The translations under genes and the position numbers were made by a program. From the NCBI GenBank assembly GCA_012932865.1, contig SAXG01000024.1:1-64000 (forward strand): 64,000 bases of DNA, given 5' to 3'. Under the pieces are notes generated by a model that saw only the letters and a list, made by a program, of their open reading frames with translations, made no database searches and had not been told where the DNA came from. The stretch's first letter is position 1. Every line of letters begins with the position of its first letter. This document shows positions 1 to 12,000 of this stretch, one piece after another. This DNA is from Amylostereum areolatum. Taxonomy: Eukaryota > Basidiomycota > Agaricomycetes > Russulales > Stereaceae.

Positions 1-2373
1 AATGAAATTCATCGCAATGATACTTCGGATAGAAGTCGCAGATGTGCCCGCGCGACGTGATGTACTCCTCGAGGCGAGATTTCTGCGCAATGAAGTCGGG
101 CTGGCAGAACAACAACCTCCGACAACAGCAATCTGTCCGTCCCGGCTCGCATTTGAACCCGTCACACACTGCACGCAACCCGCCCTCTGGTCAGAGCCCC
201 CGCTCACGGATGATGATTTCCGTGCCCTTGAACCAACCCGGCATGGTCTCATGGTCATCTGGAAAGTAGAAATCGTGAGGTTCGCCATTTGGCAGCGTTC
301 CCGGTCGCATTTTGGGACCGTCCTTGTGGTGTCTCCAGGTGGGGTGTGGGTTCTTGGGCATCTTTCGGGCGGAGAGCATCGGATGCACGTTTTTGATGGC
401 TGGGAGCGTTGTCGAACATGAACAGGCCGGTTGCACGGCCGTTTGTTCGTGCGTCGAAGATGTTGATTGCGAGCTCAACCTGTTTCAACAGGTCATCGCT
501 GTCGAAGTACCCATCGCGGTTCTTCCCTGCCTTCCACAAGATCCGTGCATCGCTGTGAGTCCAACAATGTGAGTACATGGGCAAATTTTAAGACTGTTTG
601 TGCTCACTCGTCGCTATCCACCAACCTTCCCACTCGGGCACTAGGAAGTCGGAGGCCATCAGCGAAGATCCCTCGCCCTGGCTTGTGCTGTGCCGCTTTT
701 TCGGTTGCGTGAACCCACTTTGTTTTTCGGCGGTCGTTTGCGTAGAACGTGGATTCATCGTGGGTGACAAGAATCAGCTCGAAACGGCCTCGCTGTGGGA
801 CGGGGAAGCCGTTTTTGGGTTCAGTGGCGTTCCCATCATTGTCGTACATTGTCATCCGCTTTTCGTACTCCATCCACCGCAGAACAAATGCGTCTCGGTA
901 TTGCACCACATCCTCCCGCTCATGGCCGTCGATGTACATGCCGTTTCGAACACGCTGGTAGCGCCAACTCAGTCGTCGAAGCCATCGCTGCCCCGTTCGC
1001 AATGAGATCGACACCGGCTTTCCGCCATTGAGGGGGACGAGGCGATCTTGCACGTCTGGCTGGGCAACGTAGTCTACAACGTCTTGAGCGCGGATGTACG
1101 TCTCCTTTTTCATTGTCTCCATGAGGTAAAGCTGAAGATCTTGAGCAAAGTCTTCATCTTCCAGGATGAGGAATGGACACGACCGTAACGGTGGAGCGGG
1201 AGTGCGCCGGTGCGGAGAAAGTTGTGAATCCAGGTGCGTATGTTTCTTGCATGATTGGTCCCGTTTCCGAGCGAGATTGAAAACAAAAGAGATGACTGCC
1301 GCCAAGTGTACGACATCCGTGGATCAAGCCAGAGATTCAAAGTTCCGACCATGGCTGTGATACGAGAGCGGAAGAAGACATCAAGTTTCTTGTCCTTGCT
1401 TGTCACGGTGAGTTTGGCCACTGCTCGTCGCAGTTTCGGGAAGTCATGAATACAAAGTTTATTGAGGGAGCCATCCACATCATCCTCGGGGCTGTCATCG
1501 CGCGGCACATTTGCTTTTGCAAGAGACGCAAGAAGCTCGTGAATGCGCTCGGGACTGAGGGTTGCATGTCCGCCATCGGTGACTGGTGGCAGCGGTGGTG
1601 CTGCAAGGAGCTCGGGTTGAGGGGATTGCCTGGGACTTGGATCCGGCTGGACAACGAGTTGAGAAAGGTGTCTGTAAGTTGTCAATCAGAATAATGCAAC
1701 TCACCGTGTTCTCAAAGAGTGCGATGCATGCTTTATCAACATCGAAGTCAGACTCGACAATGACTTCTTCTTCTTCTTCAGGAGCACTGTCAACGGTGCC
1801 AGTGTCTTCATGATTTTGAGGAGTTGCTGTGATGTTCCGAGCCCACTGTGTGATAAATGCCTGGTTTGTTTTTGCCACCACTTCACGAGCCTCCCGTCCT
1901 TTCTGCTTCCGATAGCGAATTGTGCGCTTGGACATTCCAGAGTATTTCCCCCGCTTCTTCCTGCCTCCTTCCAGCAGCCGTGCTCTCTCAGCAGCAGCAG
2001 CAGCCTTCTGCACCTCTTGCAAACCCGCCGCAAATGATGTCAGCGCCGCTTCACTGGCCAGCTCTGCAGCTTCCTCATCCGGATCATATTCAAACAAGCT
2101 GGGTTCCTCACCAAACTCGGAAGTTGTGTCTGTGTCTGCGCTTGATTGGGGGAAATCATGTTCGAAGTGGGATTCTGATTCGAAAGGGAGATCTGAGGCC
2201 GAATCGGGAACTTCTTCAACGGTGACTCGGCGCAACGGTGCAGGGGAATCAGAGGCCTGAGAAGCGAAGCAGGGTCCAGGTGAGAGCGAGAGCGATGAGG
2301 AAGAATGACCTTGAGGGCGGGTTTTTGCGAGGTTTTTGCGCCTGGCAGCTGTTGCACGCTTTGCTCGACCCAT
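1..2373 (-). pseudogene. DDE transposase, Tc1/mariner-like, frameshifted and 3'-truncated by the window
   Basis: Translation starts at ATG 2373 with a basic start (GRAKRATAARRKNL) and a long acidic/Ser-rich N-terminus. Exon 1 is 2373-1705. A 58 nt intron (1704-1647, GTGAGT...CAG) restores the frame into a widespread fungal family segment (MVGTLNLWLDP, then NHARNIRTWIH). The catalytic core has the first Asp in THDESTF (codon 759-757) and the second in FDNAPSH (codon 413-411), the DNAP-H signature of Tc1/mariner. A 55 nt intron (607-553) lies between them. Near the edge is a Cys-rich segment (TDCCCRRLLFCQPDF) and PKYHCDEF, just before the expected catalytic Glu, which is off-window. Breaks: a 1 nt loss near 1176, two compensating indels near 675 and 635, a frame change near 385, and a stop near 191. 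The decay is clear unless these are consensus errors. Confidence 0.8.
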
Positions 2374-2713
2374 TGTAAGGTTGTTCAATGAGCAGAATAG
2401 TGCGCTATGGACAGATTTCAACCATTCTCTGGGTGGATCGGGCTGTTCGGGACGGCCCTCCGAGGTCACGTGATGCGGCAAAATCGGAAGGGGTGAATTT
2501 TCTAAAGGCTGCCAATTTGGTCAAAACCACAAAATAAGATGTTTTGTAAGTTTTGGTTTAATGGCTCAATATCTCGGATTTCTGTCCCAATTTTTCAATT
2601 TTCTCTGCTAGGAATTCATGAACATGATCTATACTCACTCCCAGGAGTCAAAAGGAGCAAAGGAGGGATGTTGTGTAACTTATTGAGGTAGCAAGACGGG
2701 GGGGGGAACCGCT

Positions 2714-2750
2714 TACATAAGGGGGTGCTGGTTCCTCGTGTCGCCTACCT
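2714..2750. repeat. terminal inverted repeat of the DDE transposon
   Basis: About 37 bp, nearly identical (one G-run difference) to the inverted copy at 3518-3553 and to the right end of the small element at 4030-4066. It contains CATAAGGGGG, a TATA-like run, close to its inner edge. Confidence 0.75.
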
Positions 2751-3517
2751 TAAGTAACTCGTGTCACAGTCGCGCGTCCTCGCGACGCGATGTCACGGTG
2801 CTCTCAGGCTCCCCACAGTCCTGCTTCAGGCCCTTACATCCATCCTACGCCTCGCCATCTGCTTTGATTACATTTCCTTCTACCAGTAAAAGGCGATGAA
2901 GAACATTCTACCCTGAAAGAGGTGAACTAGTTTAAGGGTTATCACGTAGTATGTGGAACGTGTGACTGACCACTGTTCCGCCGGTGACTTGCCAGGCTCA
3001 GGCTTCACGCCGTGTTTCTACGAGTAGTAGAGCGCGAATCAATGGCGCATATACCTGAAGAGCAAGAGGGTGGGGGATTCTGAGGCTCAAAAGGAGACGA
3101 TGGAAAGCCAAAGTCATCAGTGAGCGCGCGGTCTCTTTTCTGGACGACTACATCATCAGGGATCCTACCCCTAGTTATTGAAGGTAATTGACTGTAATTG
3201 TGCTCAGTTACTGTCAGTTACCGTCAGTTACTGGAAGTTGGTAATTACAGCAAATTACGTAGGTCAGCCTGAGTTATTTTTTTTACTTGAGCACAGTTAC
3301 TTGTTATTGATTCAATTACCTTCAATTACCGTCCCAAATGCCCCTAGAGAGAGGCAGGCAAGCAGCCACAGTAATTAAGAGTAATTATATGTTATGAATG
3401 TTCCCCAACAATCAGTTTATTTGATGGTTATCCTTCTTATCAAACAGCTTTAAAAGCAAAAAGAAAGAAAGGGAACAAGTTGACATTTTCATTACATAAG
3501 CACAGTAAGCTAATATA

Positions 3518-4066
3518 AGGTAGGCGACACGAGGAACCAGCACCCCTTATGTAATCAGGCACAGGTCACGTGGGCGGCAAATCTGGGAGGTATGGGTCCG
3601 ACCCGGTTTTTTTTTGATGAATAAACTTGGGCCACAGTTCGGAATCCTCAAATGGCTTTACCCTGCGTTTCTTGATGCACCATTTAGCACGTATAATGCC
3701 GTTTTGAGCCTGGTTTCGTACCTACCTAGTACCTACGGCCAAATAAGGCAGGCAGTAGGCACGTGATGTGCTTAGTAAGCGGCAAAATCTGCGAGGTCGT
3801 CGTATACGAAAATTTTTAAATCAGGTTGGCTGAGCTGCTAAGTGCATTTTGAGGTGTTTTCCGACTTTTACTTAAAGATTGTAATAACTCTCCCGGAATT
3901 TATTTTTTCAAAAAAGTAGCTGCAGAGACAATATCATACACCCCTCCTCTATGCATCTCCGGAGTCAGAATGAGCAAAGGATGGATGTTGTGGAACTTAT
4001 TGAGGCAGCGAGACGGGGTCGGGGATGCTTATATAAGGGGGTGCTGGTTCCTGGTGTCGCCTACCT
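3518..4066. mobile_element. MITE-like non-autonomous Tc1/mariner element (549 bp) with TA target duplication
   Basis: Bounded by TA at 3516-3517 and 4067-4068. The right arm of the inverted duplication (near 49450) has one TA at the same place and no element, so both ends are exact. The termini are inverted repeats of ~35 bp starting AGGTAGGCGACAC. The right ~105 bp and a subterminal CACGTGATG/GGCAAAATC block match the end of the DDE transposon at 1-2750, so it was probably mobilised by that transposase. There is no significant open frame. A TATATAAGGGGG sequence lies just inside the right end. Confidence 0.88.
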
Positions 4067-4148
4067 TACTATTACATCACTAGCAAATGAGAACCCGCTA
4101 CAGCCCAGACCCAGACACAGTGATCGCCGATTCGGAACGGACAGCTGC

Positions 4149-4428
4149 ACGAGATGATGTCAGCGCCGAGAAACAACACCCAAAGGCTGAGTACGCACCT
4201 AAGACCTTCTCCGACTCATCAACATCCGATGCCGTATAGCCGGTCTGGAGCTTGTCAGTCATAAAGATCAGCCAAATCGGATCAGAAGAAACATAGAAAA
4301 ACGACGCACCCCGGTTCCCAATTAAAACACTCACAGCACGCTGGGGAAGACAGCTATGATAGCGAAGATGCCAAGGTGCACGCGCTCACGGCAGCGAGCT
4401 CGCAAAGGAAGTGATGGAGGTGGTGACG
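4149..4428. other. 280 bp block present only in the left arm
   Basis: In the right arm the sequence AGCTGC runs directly into CCCGAAGTGGG (near 49376). In the left arm 280 bp intervene. There are no terminal repeats or target duplication, and a few shared C residues at the junction suggest a deletion in the right arm by short-homology repair rather than an insertion here. Confidence 0.6.
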
Positions 4429-4839
4429 CCCGAAGTGGGTCAAATGTTGACGAAGGGGAGATGACGGCAAGGGAAGAGGTAAAGGGAAGGACATCAGCAA
4501 AAGTGCTGATAACTTGTAGCTCTTGTAACCCCGACAAGGTTTCGGCCCAGAATTGTAGCACCGAATCGAGCCTTGTGGCGTCGTACCCACTTCCCAAATC
4601 TCTTGCATTCTCTTGCAGGTCGGTGTACCCTCCGTTTACTTCCGTATCATGTTGTATTCTTGATGTAGCTATTACTGAATCTGAATCCGACTTCAAGCTT
4701 CAAGCTTCAAGCTTTAAGTTCGACTTGAACTATGCCGCAGACTTGTCTCGTCAACATGGGCTCGCACCCCCACGTGACATAACCGTGGGACTAATCTCCG
4801 ACAGACCATCTCTGCGCGACACGTCGTCCTTTCGCATCC

Positions 4840-5000
4840 GCATTCCTCTTCCCATCTCCCGTCCCCCATCCCCTGTCCCATTCCCCAGGGCCCCATCCCC
4901 ATCCCCCGTCCCATTCCCCATGGCCCCATTCCCCATCCCCCATTCCCTTTCCTATCCCTTCTCCTGTCTCCCATCTCCTGTTCCATTTCCCATTCCCCTT
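4840..5000. repeat. C-rich minisatellite (CCCAT-type units)
   Basis: Degenerate tandem array of CCCCATTCCCCATGGCCC-like units. The partner array lies at about 48795-48965 in the right arm and differs in unit number and order, as expected for a slippage-prone tract. Confidence 0.7.
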
Positions 5001-6462
5001 ATGCATATATGCACCACTCGGTCCCTCTTGGCTCCTCCTCCAGCCGCTGTGGCCGCAAACAAACAGGCCTAGAATGGTTAGTAGTTTCAGTTACTCTGAT
5101 TCTACCTCCAACTTGGCTTATACTCCACCAGCGACAATGAGATGATTGGCGGCAACGAATGAAGTCTCACTGATGCCGGTGAGCCCACACCAAAATTGCA
5201 TTGGCAGGGAAGAGCTTGCATGTAGTTTTTTCATGACCCCAATTTGGCTGACCTTTGCGCGAAGGCAATCCACATGTCCATGCAAAAAACCAAGTTGGCT
5301 CTGATTGCATTGTCGGAACCTTCGTCGTCCGTCCCCGTTTGTGCATATATGCGCATACACTCATGTTCTTAGGCCCTGTCAAATCTTCGACACAGGGCCG
5401 TCTCTGTCCCACCGTCCATGCACTGACAACCGCTGCAACATCTTAAGGTACGCCCCCTGCCCGTATTGAAAAATTGCAAACAGGATACAATGAAGAGTAA
5501 CGAGCGAGTGACGAAGGGAGAGACAGTGAAGCAGGATAAGCGGGAACGGAAGGCGACTAGCAATGTATGCATATCATTCTTCTCTCTGGCGCTTTGCTCT
5601 CCGCTCACAACCTCTCCTACGTTACGAGTATCTCTTCCCCGTCGTCCCTCGCTCGTCTTATATGGCTTATCCCTGTTCGCTTCTCGGGCTGTCGCTGCCT
5701 CATGTACCTGAGTTCCTTCGTAACCTGTCAAACACATCTGTATTGGCTGTCGGGATCGCTTCGTATCAATTCCATTTGATTGCAATCATATACACAGCCT
5801 AGAATGTGCTACAATAAGTGTTTCAGATTACAACGGAATGCAATCAGTGTCTTCCGCGCGCGCGAGGGTGTTCTTCGGTGATTCTACCCAGTTTTTCCTG
5901 TCTTACATTTGGCTTACATTCAGCTTACAATCAGCTTACAAGCCTTTAAAGCTAACCCGGGGGTCATACACATTCCTCTGTAGCTTTCCGAGGAAAATTG
6001 TAGCTTATCTGAAAATTGTAGCTTATTTAGGACTTGTAGCAGGGTACAATGACATTGTACCGGAATACAAGTTTCATGCACTTTTGCTGATGGAAAGGGA
6101 GAAGAAAGCTGGGGGCACACAAGCTCGGAGAACACCGGTTTATATGCTCGCGGGCAGCGTGACATTTGTCACCGTGACCGCAAGCTCCGTCCGCTTCTCG
6201 CACTGCCCAAGCGCTGCCTCGACCGACGAGCCGACACCCCCGCGCGTCAACACCGATCAACACCGGGATTCGGGACCCTTGGAAGAGCAAGTCCAAAGCC
6301 CAAGTCGTCGAGGGAGACCGGACGGGTGCAGGTCGGGAGAGCGGGCGAGTACAGGTGCGTGATTCGCCCCTTTTCTGTTCCAGCATGCTGACTTGTGCAC
6401 CCCCCCCCTTTCACCCCAACACGTATGAGCACCAGACGCGCACGGATCCATGCCATCGCGAC

Positions 6463-7899
6463 CGACACGCTCAAGGCCCACAACCTTGTGCCGGAAGAGG
6501 TCACTGCACCGCACGCGTCCCCACCACCTGTCCCCTCGCCCAACACTTCATCTCCGCCCTCGCCCCTGGCCCTGCTATGCGCATGGCATCACCCTCCTAC
6601 ACACACACCGCGAATGCCCGCCCGCCCGTCCCTACGCCCAGCTCCGTCCCTCGCCTCCTCGCCCCCATTCCCATCCTCGTGCCCAATACGTGCGCCCACC
6701 CTTCCCCCGACACGCATGGAACCATGCCGTCCTCACGCCAATGCCTCCGCGCCGTACCAGCCCATTGCGCATACCTCCTCGCTCGCACTCCCTCCCCTCG
6801 TCCACCCCTTTGACACTCCTCAACCGTCTTTCCACACGGATCAGGCCTTTCTCGCGAATGCGAATGGCCACGGGATTGTGACGCGCCCCTGTCCCTCCCA
6901 CTTGTCCCACACCCAACGCCCGCCGGGGTCGATTTCCCGTTCAGCATCAACCGACCGCCGGAGGAGGACGTGCACGCGCATTTCATCTCGGGCGAACAGA
7001 TGTGGTCTTTAGTGAGTAACCCCCATGTTTGCTGTTCTTATCGCACAGCCAGATGACCACGCATCGCGTCCGTCTGCCTTCAGCTTCAAGCTCCATGGTT
7101 CCGCCCGTCCGATCTCAATGAAAAGCGACATCATCCGGAAGCGCTCTTGCCACAACGCCCGGCGTGTCGGCAACGCCTCCGAGACGCCCTCCGCCAGACG
7201 GGCTGCCGCGCTCATTCGGCACGGATAGAGCCGACCTCAACTTTGCGCAACGGCTGCCGATGGCAAACGAGAACGCGGTGACAAATATCGCGGATCTGTG
7301 GGTGACGGCGGGGATGAACGTGGACAACGAGGGGGTGTCGAAAGCAAGGACAAGGAGGATGAGATGACAAATTGGGAGAAGGACTCGAGGACACGCCCAC
7401 CGCCGCGCACGACGCAGCACCTTTGGACCCGCCACGCGCGCCTCCTTCTTCGGCTCCCCCAGGCGTCCCCCAGGCCCTCGCAAGCCCTCCCCCCACGCTC
7501 CTCCCCACTCCGCCGCATCTCCCCGCCTTTCCGCATCCTCAGTGGCGGCCGACGTGTGGGCGTGCCGTCGATTTTCTCCCATCCGGGTGTGGCACGCCGC
7601 GGCAGTGATCGACGCACAGAAGTTGCTCGAGGCGGAGGACGTGTTCACAGTGTCAGCGAGCAGCGCTGTGCCAGAGGGGGGACGAGGATCCGAGGCAGCG
7701 AGGCCGGGGGCGTGATCATCAGCAATATCACACTTTTTGTTGGGGTGTTGCCGACAGTTTTGGCTTTGTTGCCGGTGTTGGGGTGTTGATGGCAGTTGTC
7801 AGGCCTGGCCGAGTTTGGCAAACCTGGCAACTCCCGCAATTCCGGGGCAATTCATGGATCACACTTCCCGGCATCAAATTGTGATCAGAAGGGATATTG
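6463..7899 (+). other. degraded coding remnants, unidentified
   Basis: No intact gene. The best stretch is an open frame over about 6841-7013 that ends FSINRPPEEDVHAHFISGEQ followed by MWSL, directly abutting a good donor (GTGAGT at 7014) and an acceptor near 7050. Downstream are short fragments in different frames (for example RADLNFAQRLPMANENAV near 7230 and AAVIDAQKLLEAEDVF near 7610). The pattern suggests a frameshifted gene on the plus strand. I do not recognise the family. A T/G-rich tract with repeated TTGGGGTGTTG lies at 7740-7800. Confidence 0.3.
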
Positions 7900-8579
7900 A
7901 GCCGGCCCTAAACTGTGTTTGACTGTGAGACTTTCTCCTTTCTCATATTTCCCTGCCACGACGTGTCTTACCTTCTTCTCAACCACCACCATCCCTTCAC
8001 CACCACCGTCGTCACCACGTCTGCCTCGCCGTCGTCACCACCGTCCCCTCGCCGTCGCCACCATCGTCCCCCTCGCTGCCTCGTCATGCCCCCCTCGCAG
8101 CCTCGTCATCGCCCCCCTTGCCACCTCATCACCGCCGCCGCCGCCATCGTGTCACCGCCGTTGGTGGCACCTCATCACCGGCGTCGTCGCCATCGCATCA
8201 CCGCCGTTGGCGGTGCCTCGTCACTGGCGTCGACGCCACCCTCGTCACCGCCACCCTTGCCACCCCGTCCCTGTCGCGCTCGCCACATAATCACTCCTGC
8301 GCTTGCCGCCTCGTCACTCCCGTGCTCGCCGCCTCATCACTCCCGCGCGTGCCACCTCGTCACTCCCGTGCTTGCTACCTCGTCACCGCTGCCAATCTCC
8401 ACCTCGTCACCGCCACCGTCGCGGCCTGGTCACTTCCGCCATCGTCACCCCTGCTGTAGCCTCCTTGTCACTCTCGCCGTTTGCCGCCACCAATCACCAC
8501 CCTCATCACCACCGCCCTTCCACCCTCGTCACTAGTGCCGTCGGCGCCTCGTCACGCCCGCTGTTGCTGCCTTGTCACC
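7900..8579 (+). repeat. C-rich minisatellite (CCTCGTCAC-type units)
   Basis: Degenerate repeats of CCTCGTCACTCCCGTGCTCG and CCGCCACC types fill this interval right up to the first LTR. Long open frames here (poly Pro/Ser/His) reflect base composition only and are not annotated. Confidence 0.7.
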
Positions 8580-9038
8580 TGTCAGCAACGACTAGTGCGA
8601 CAGCACCAAGTTACGACACAGCTGACTAGAAGATGAGGACGACAGAGGGGAGCCGATCAGACACGGCGACAGACGAGGGAAAGCAAGCAAAGTCGGTAGA
8701 ATTGACTAGCTCGAGATAGGAATATGTACAGCGATAGGGAGCCTTATATACATGAGAGGGAGAGAGACTTAGGTAAGCAACCAATACACGGCGATCAGTA
8801 AGCAGACCAAGTATAAGTAAGCAGTCGTATGTAAAAGAGCACAGCATGAGTCAGTATCGTACAGCATGAGTCAGGGGAAAGGGGTCAGACCCGGACCGAG
8901 ATGAGTCACGTGGGTCCGGGCGGGATATAGATGAGCCGGGTCCGGGCCAAGGTGGAGCCGGACCGGTGATAAGTCGATAAGTCTTAAAGCGTGTAAACCG
9001 ATGTAAAGTAAAAAGAAAATTATAGACCGTTCATGACA
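8580..9038 (-). repeat. E1 3' LTR
   Basis: 459 bp, TGTCA...TGACA ends. Contains TGAGTCA at 8847-8853, 8867-8873 and 8902-8908, the last overlapping CACGTG (8907-8912). An 8-bp stem (8890-8897 with 8913-8920) encloses that third site. In element sense TATATAAGG lies ahead of the predicted start ATCTCGAGCT. Confidence 0.92.
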
Positions 9039-12000
9039 TCACCCCTTCCTTAGATTCGACGTCCTCGTCGTAATCAGATCCAGTTTCTTCCTCCGACAGG
9101 AGTTTCCAACGATTAAGGCGTGCAGGTTTCGGGGCACCCGGATGTTCACGGTGGAAGTCGTCAATGCGTTTCTTGGCATTCTGGAGATTGGTGAGAGGCT
9201 CCCAAGTATTGTCATTGTCTGGGTAGCCTTTCCATTTGACGAGGTACTTGAAGCCGCGACCAACCTTCTTGGAGTCTATAATCTTTTCGACCTCATAGAC
9301 TTCCTCTCCTTGGACTAACTCTGGTGGTGGAGGTGTAGGTGCTTTCTGATTGTCAAAGGCGGGACCGTTGTGTGGAGATAGGAGGGACTCGTTGAAGACC
9401 GGATGTTTTCGTGACCAGGATGTAGGGAGGCGAAGCTTGTAAGCCGATGCTCCGACTTTTTCCAGGATTTCGAAAGGACCAAAGCGCTTGTCATCTAGCT
9501 TTTGCATAGGACGTGCCGTTTTGATTACGGTTTGGCCATCTCTGGTCTTGGCTTCCAGCCAGACGAAGTCGCCAATTTTGTAATCTATTGGTTCGTCCTT
9601 CTTGCGATCGTAAAAGCGCTTTTGATCATCCTGTGCTGCTTTAGCGCAGAGCGGGCTTCCTCGTAGATGTCTCGCAGGCGTTGTGCAAACTCGTTCGCCG
9701 ATGGGTTGTCTGTCTCGCGTCGAGGGATTTGTTCCCAGGTAGAGTTCTCGACCATAGTTGGCAAAGTTGGGAGACATCCCAATCGAACTATGGACCATGT
9801 CGTTGAGTGCAGTCATGGCAAGTGGGAGGTAACGTGTCCAATTGTCCTTGTCGTTGATTGACGAAGATGCGAAGGTAGTTTTCCATGGTCATGTTGGAGC
9901 GTTCGGTCTGTCCGTCCGTCTGAGGGTGATACGCCGTGGACGGGTTCCCTTCAATGCCTAACAGTTGGAACAATGCTGTGGTGAATTTGGAGACAAACAC
10001 GCTGCCACGGTCGCTGACGATCTTTCTAGGAATTCCATGATGGGGGACCACCTCGCGTAGGTACTCGAAGGCGAGTTCGTCCTTCCGTTAGGTCTTTGGT
10101 CGTGGCCCAGAATACAACCTGCTTGGTACCCATGCAGTTCACATTGCAGATGGCGTCTTTTCCATCCGAGACTGGGAGCTGGCATGACGAAGTCGATGGA
10201 TACATGCTCCCAAGGCGCTTGTGGCGGGTCATGTGGGTGGAGTGGAGCGGCAATGCGATCATGTCTAATCTTGGTACGTTGGCAGGTCTCACATCCTTCA
10301 ACATATTTCCGGACATCGTCTCTAATGGCAGGCCACCAGTAGTTGCGCGTGATGAGCTCATGGGTCTTGTATCGTCCTGGGTGACCGACAAGCGGGCCGT
10401 CATGATGAGCTTGGATGATGTCTGCACGGAGTCCTTTGTCTCTTGGGACATAGAGTCTGTGTTGCCAGGTGATCGTTCCATCTGCGTGTTCCAGCCATCC
10501 CTTCACTTTGAGTGCTAAGGCGCGTTCTACTGCATGGTCTCGGAGTAAGGTAGCCTCCTGAATCCGCTCAATGAAGACATTGTCAGGTCCATTGGTTATA
10601 ATTCCTGCATGGTTGAGGGCGCGAAAGAGTTCTGGTTTCAGGAGGACAATGTTTTCATTGTCTTTCTCCCCCTTCTCAAGGCCCGCTAGTCGGGAAATAG
10701 CATCGGGTTTACCCATTGTTTTGCCAGGCTTGTGGAGTAGCGTACAATGATACTCTTGTAGCTCCGTTAACCATCGTGCTTGTCTCCGATTTAGCTTCTG
10801 CACCTTGCGGAAGTACGTGAGATTGCGATGATCCGACCAGATTTCAAACTCCTGTCGTGCCCCCATGAGGTATTGTCTCCATTCCTCTAGCGCTGTCATG
10901 ATAGCCAGTAATTCCTTGTCATAAATCTCATAGTTCCTCTCAGCTTCGCTGAGGGACTTTGAGAGGAAGGCGACCGGGTGCCATTTGCCATTGTCCTGTT
11001 GTTGCGAAAGTACCGCGCCCGTGGCATAGTCAGAGGAGTCCGCCTCGACACGGAACTGTCCATCGTCTGTAGGGATTGCTAGAACTGGCTGCGATGTTAT
11101 ACGTCGCTTGAGTTCCTCAAAAGCCTCCTGCTGTGGGGTGTCCCAGACCCATTCCGTCTTCCCAGTGAGTTTAGTCATTGGGTGAGCAATGCCACTGAAG
11201 TCCTTGATAAAGCGACGGTAGAAGTTGCAAAAGCCCAAAAATGATTGAAGTTGTTTCTTCGTTTTGGGGGCTGGCCAATTGGTGATTGCCGCGACCTTTG
11301 CTGGATCCATGCGAACCCTTCCTCCGCCGACAATCATGCCCAGGTATTCGATTTCTGCCTTCTCAAACTCGCACTTTTCTGGCTTCAGATAGAGTTTGTT
11401 TTCTCGCAGGATCCGAAGGACCTCCTTGACTATTCGACGATGTTCTTCTAGCGTATGTGTGAAGATGAGGATGTCGTCCAAATAGACGACCACGACTCCT
11501 TGGTGGATCAAGTCTTTGAACAGGTCATTCATCATGGCTTGGAACGTAGACGGGGAGTTGGTGAGTCCAAAGAACATGACCGTAGGCTCGTAGAGACCTT
11601 TGTTCGTGCGGAATGCAGCTTTCCACTCGTCCCCTTCTTTAATCCGAACATTGTTGTACCCCCATCGGACATCGAGCTTGGTAAAGTGCCGTGCTCCTTT
11701 AAGTTTGTCAACCAACTCTTGGATGAGCTGGGAGCGGGTAACGGTTCTTTATTGTCATCTCATTGAGCTTTCGATAGTCCTGCACAGGACGTAGCGAGCC
11801 GTCTTTTTTCTTGATGAAGAAGAATGGGGAGGCCATGGGTGATTTGGACGGTTGGATCCGGCCAGATCTCAGGTTCTCTTCCAGAAAGGCGTCCAGTTGC
11901 TTCTGCTCGTCCAATGTGAGGGGGTAAACTTTGCAATCAACCGGTTTGAAGTTAGGAGTGAGCTCAATGGCGTGGTCCCATGGGCGTCGCTCAGGGAGCT

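Larger units (their letters stand above)
1..2750 (-). mobile_element. Tc1/mariner-like DNA transposon, right part only
   Basis: The element runs off the left edge. Its right end is at 2750, followed by TA at 2751-2752. The last ~37 bases (from about 2714) are a terminal inverted repeat reading AGGTAGGCGACACGAGG from the outside in. The last ~105 bp (2645-2750) match the right end of the 549 bp element at 3518-4066 in the same orientation, and both carry a subterminal block with CACGTGATG followed by CGGCAAAATC about 285-305 bp from the end. The transposase gene inside reads leftward from 2373. The inverted-duplication partner at 50223 shows the uninterrupted flank (TA then AGTAACTCG), so I infer insertion at a TA dinucleotide. 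The interval 2374-2750 is otherwise non-coding. Confidence 0.75.
2751..6462 (+). repeat. left arm of a large inverted duplication
   Basis: This arm is the reverse complement of 47335-50223 with very few substitutions. Its outer limit is the TA beside the DDE transposon (2751). Its inner limit is 6462, where the partner arm is cut by the start of LTR element G3. It differs by two blocks: the 549 bp element at 3518-4066 (plus its TA duplication), and 280 bp at 4149-4428 absent from the right arm. Contents include a degenerate run of GTAATT/CAGTTAC motifs at 3180-3340, a C-rich minisatellite at 4840-5000, and several short open frames with no recognised homology. A TATA-like TTTATATG lies at 6139. 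No gene in the arm could be supported. Confidence 0.85.

Noticed and set aside
4331..4696. 121-codon minus-strand frame (LDSVLQFWAETLSGLQEL...) with a near-copy in the right arm
   Set aside because: Faintly like N-terminal helices of fungal NACHT-type proteins, but there is no following domain, it is cut by the 280 bp block difference, and it overlaps other frames. Not strong enough to call a gene.
5838..6362. 174-codon plus-strand frame present in both arms
   Set aside because: No recognisable domain. It crosses an apparent TATA region and splice-like signals; conservation follows from the duplication itself.
7919..8629. Overlapping Pro/Ser/His-rich frames of up to 206 codons
   Set aside because: Produced in several frames at once by the C-rich minisatellite.
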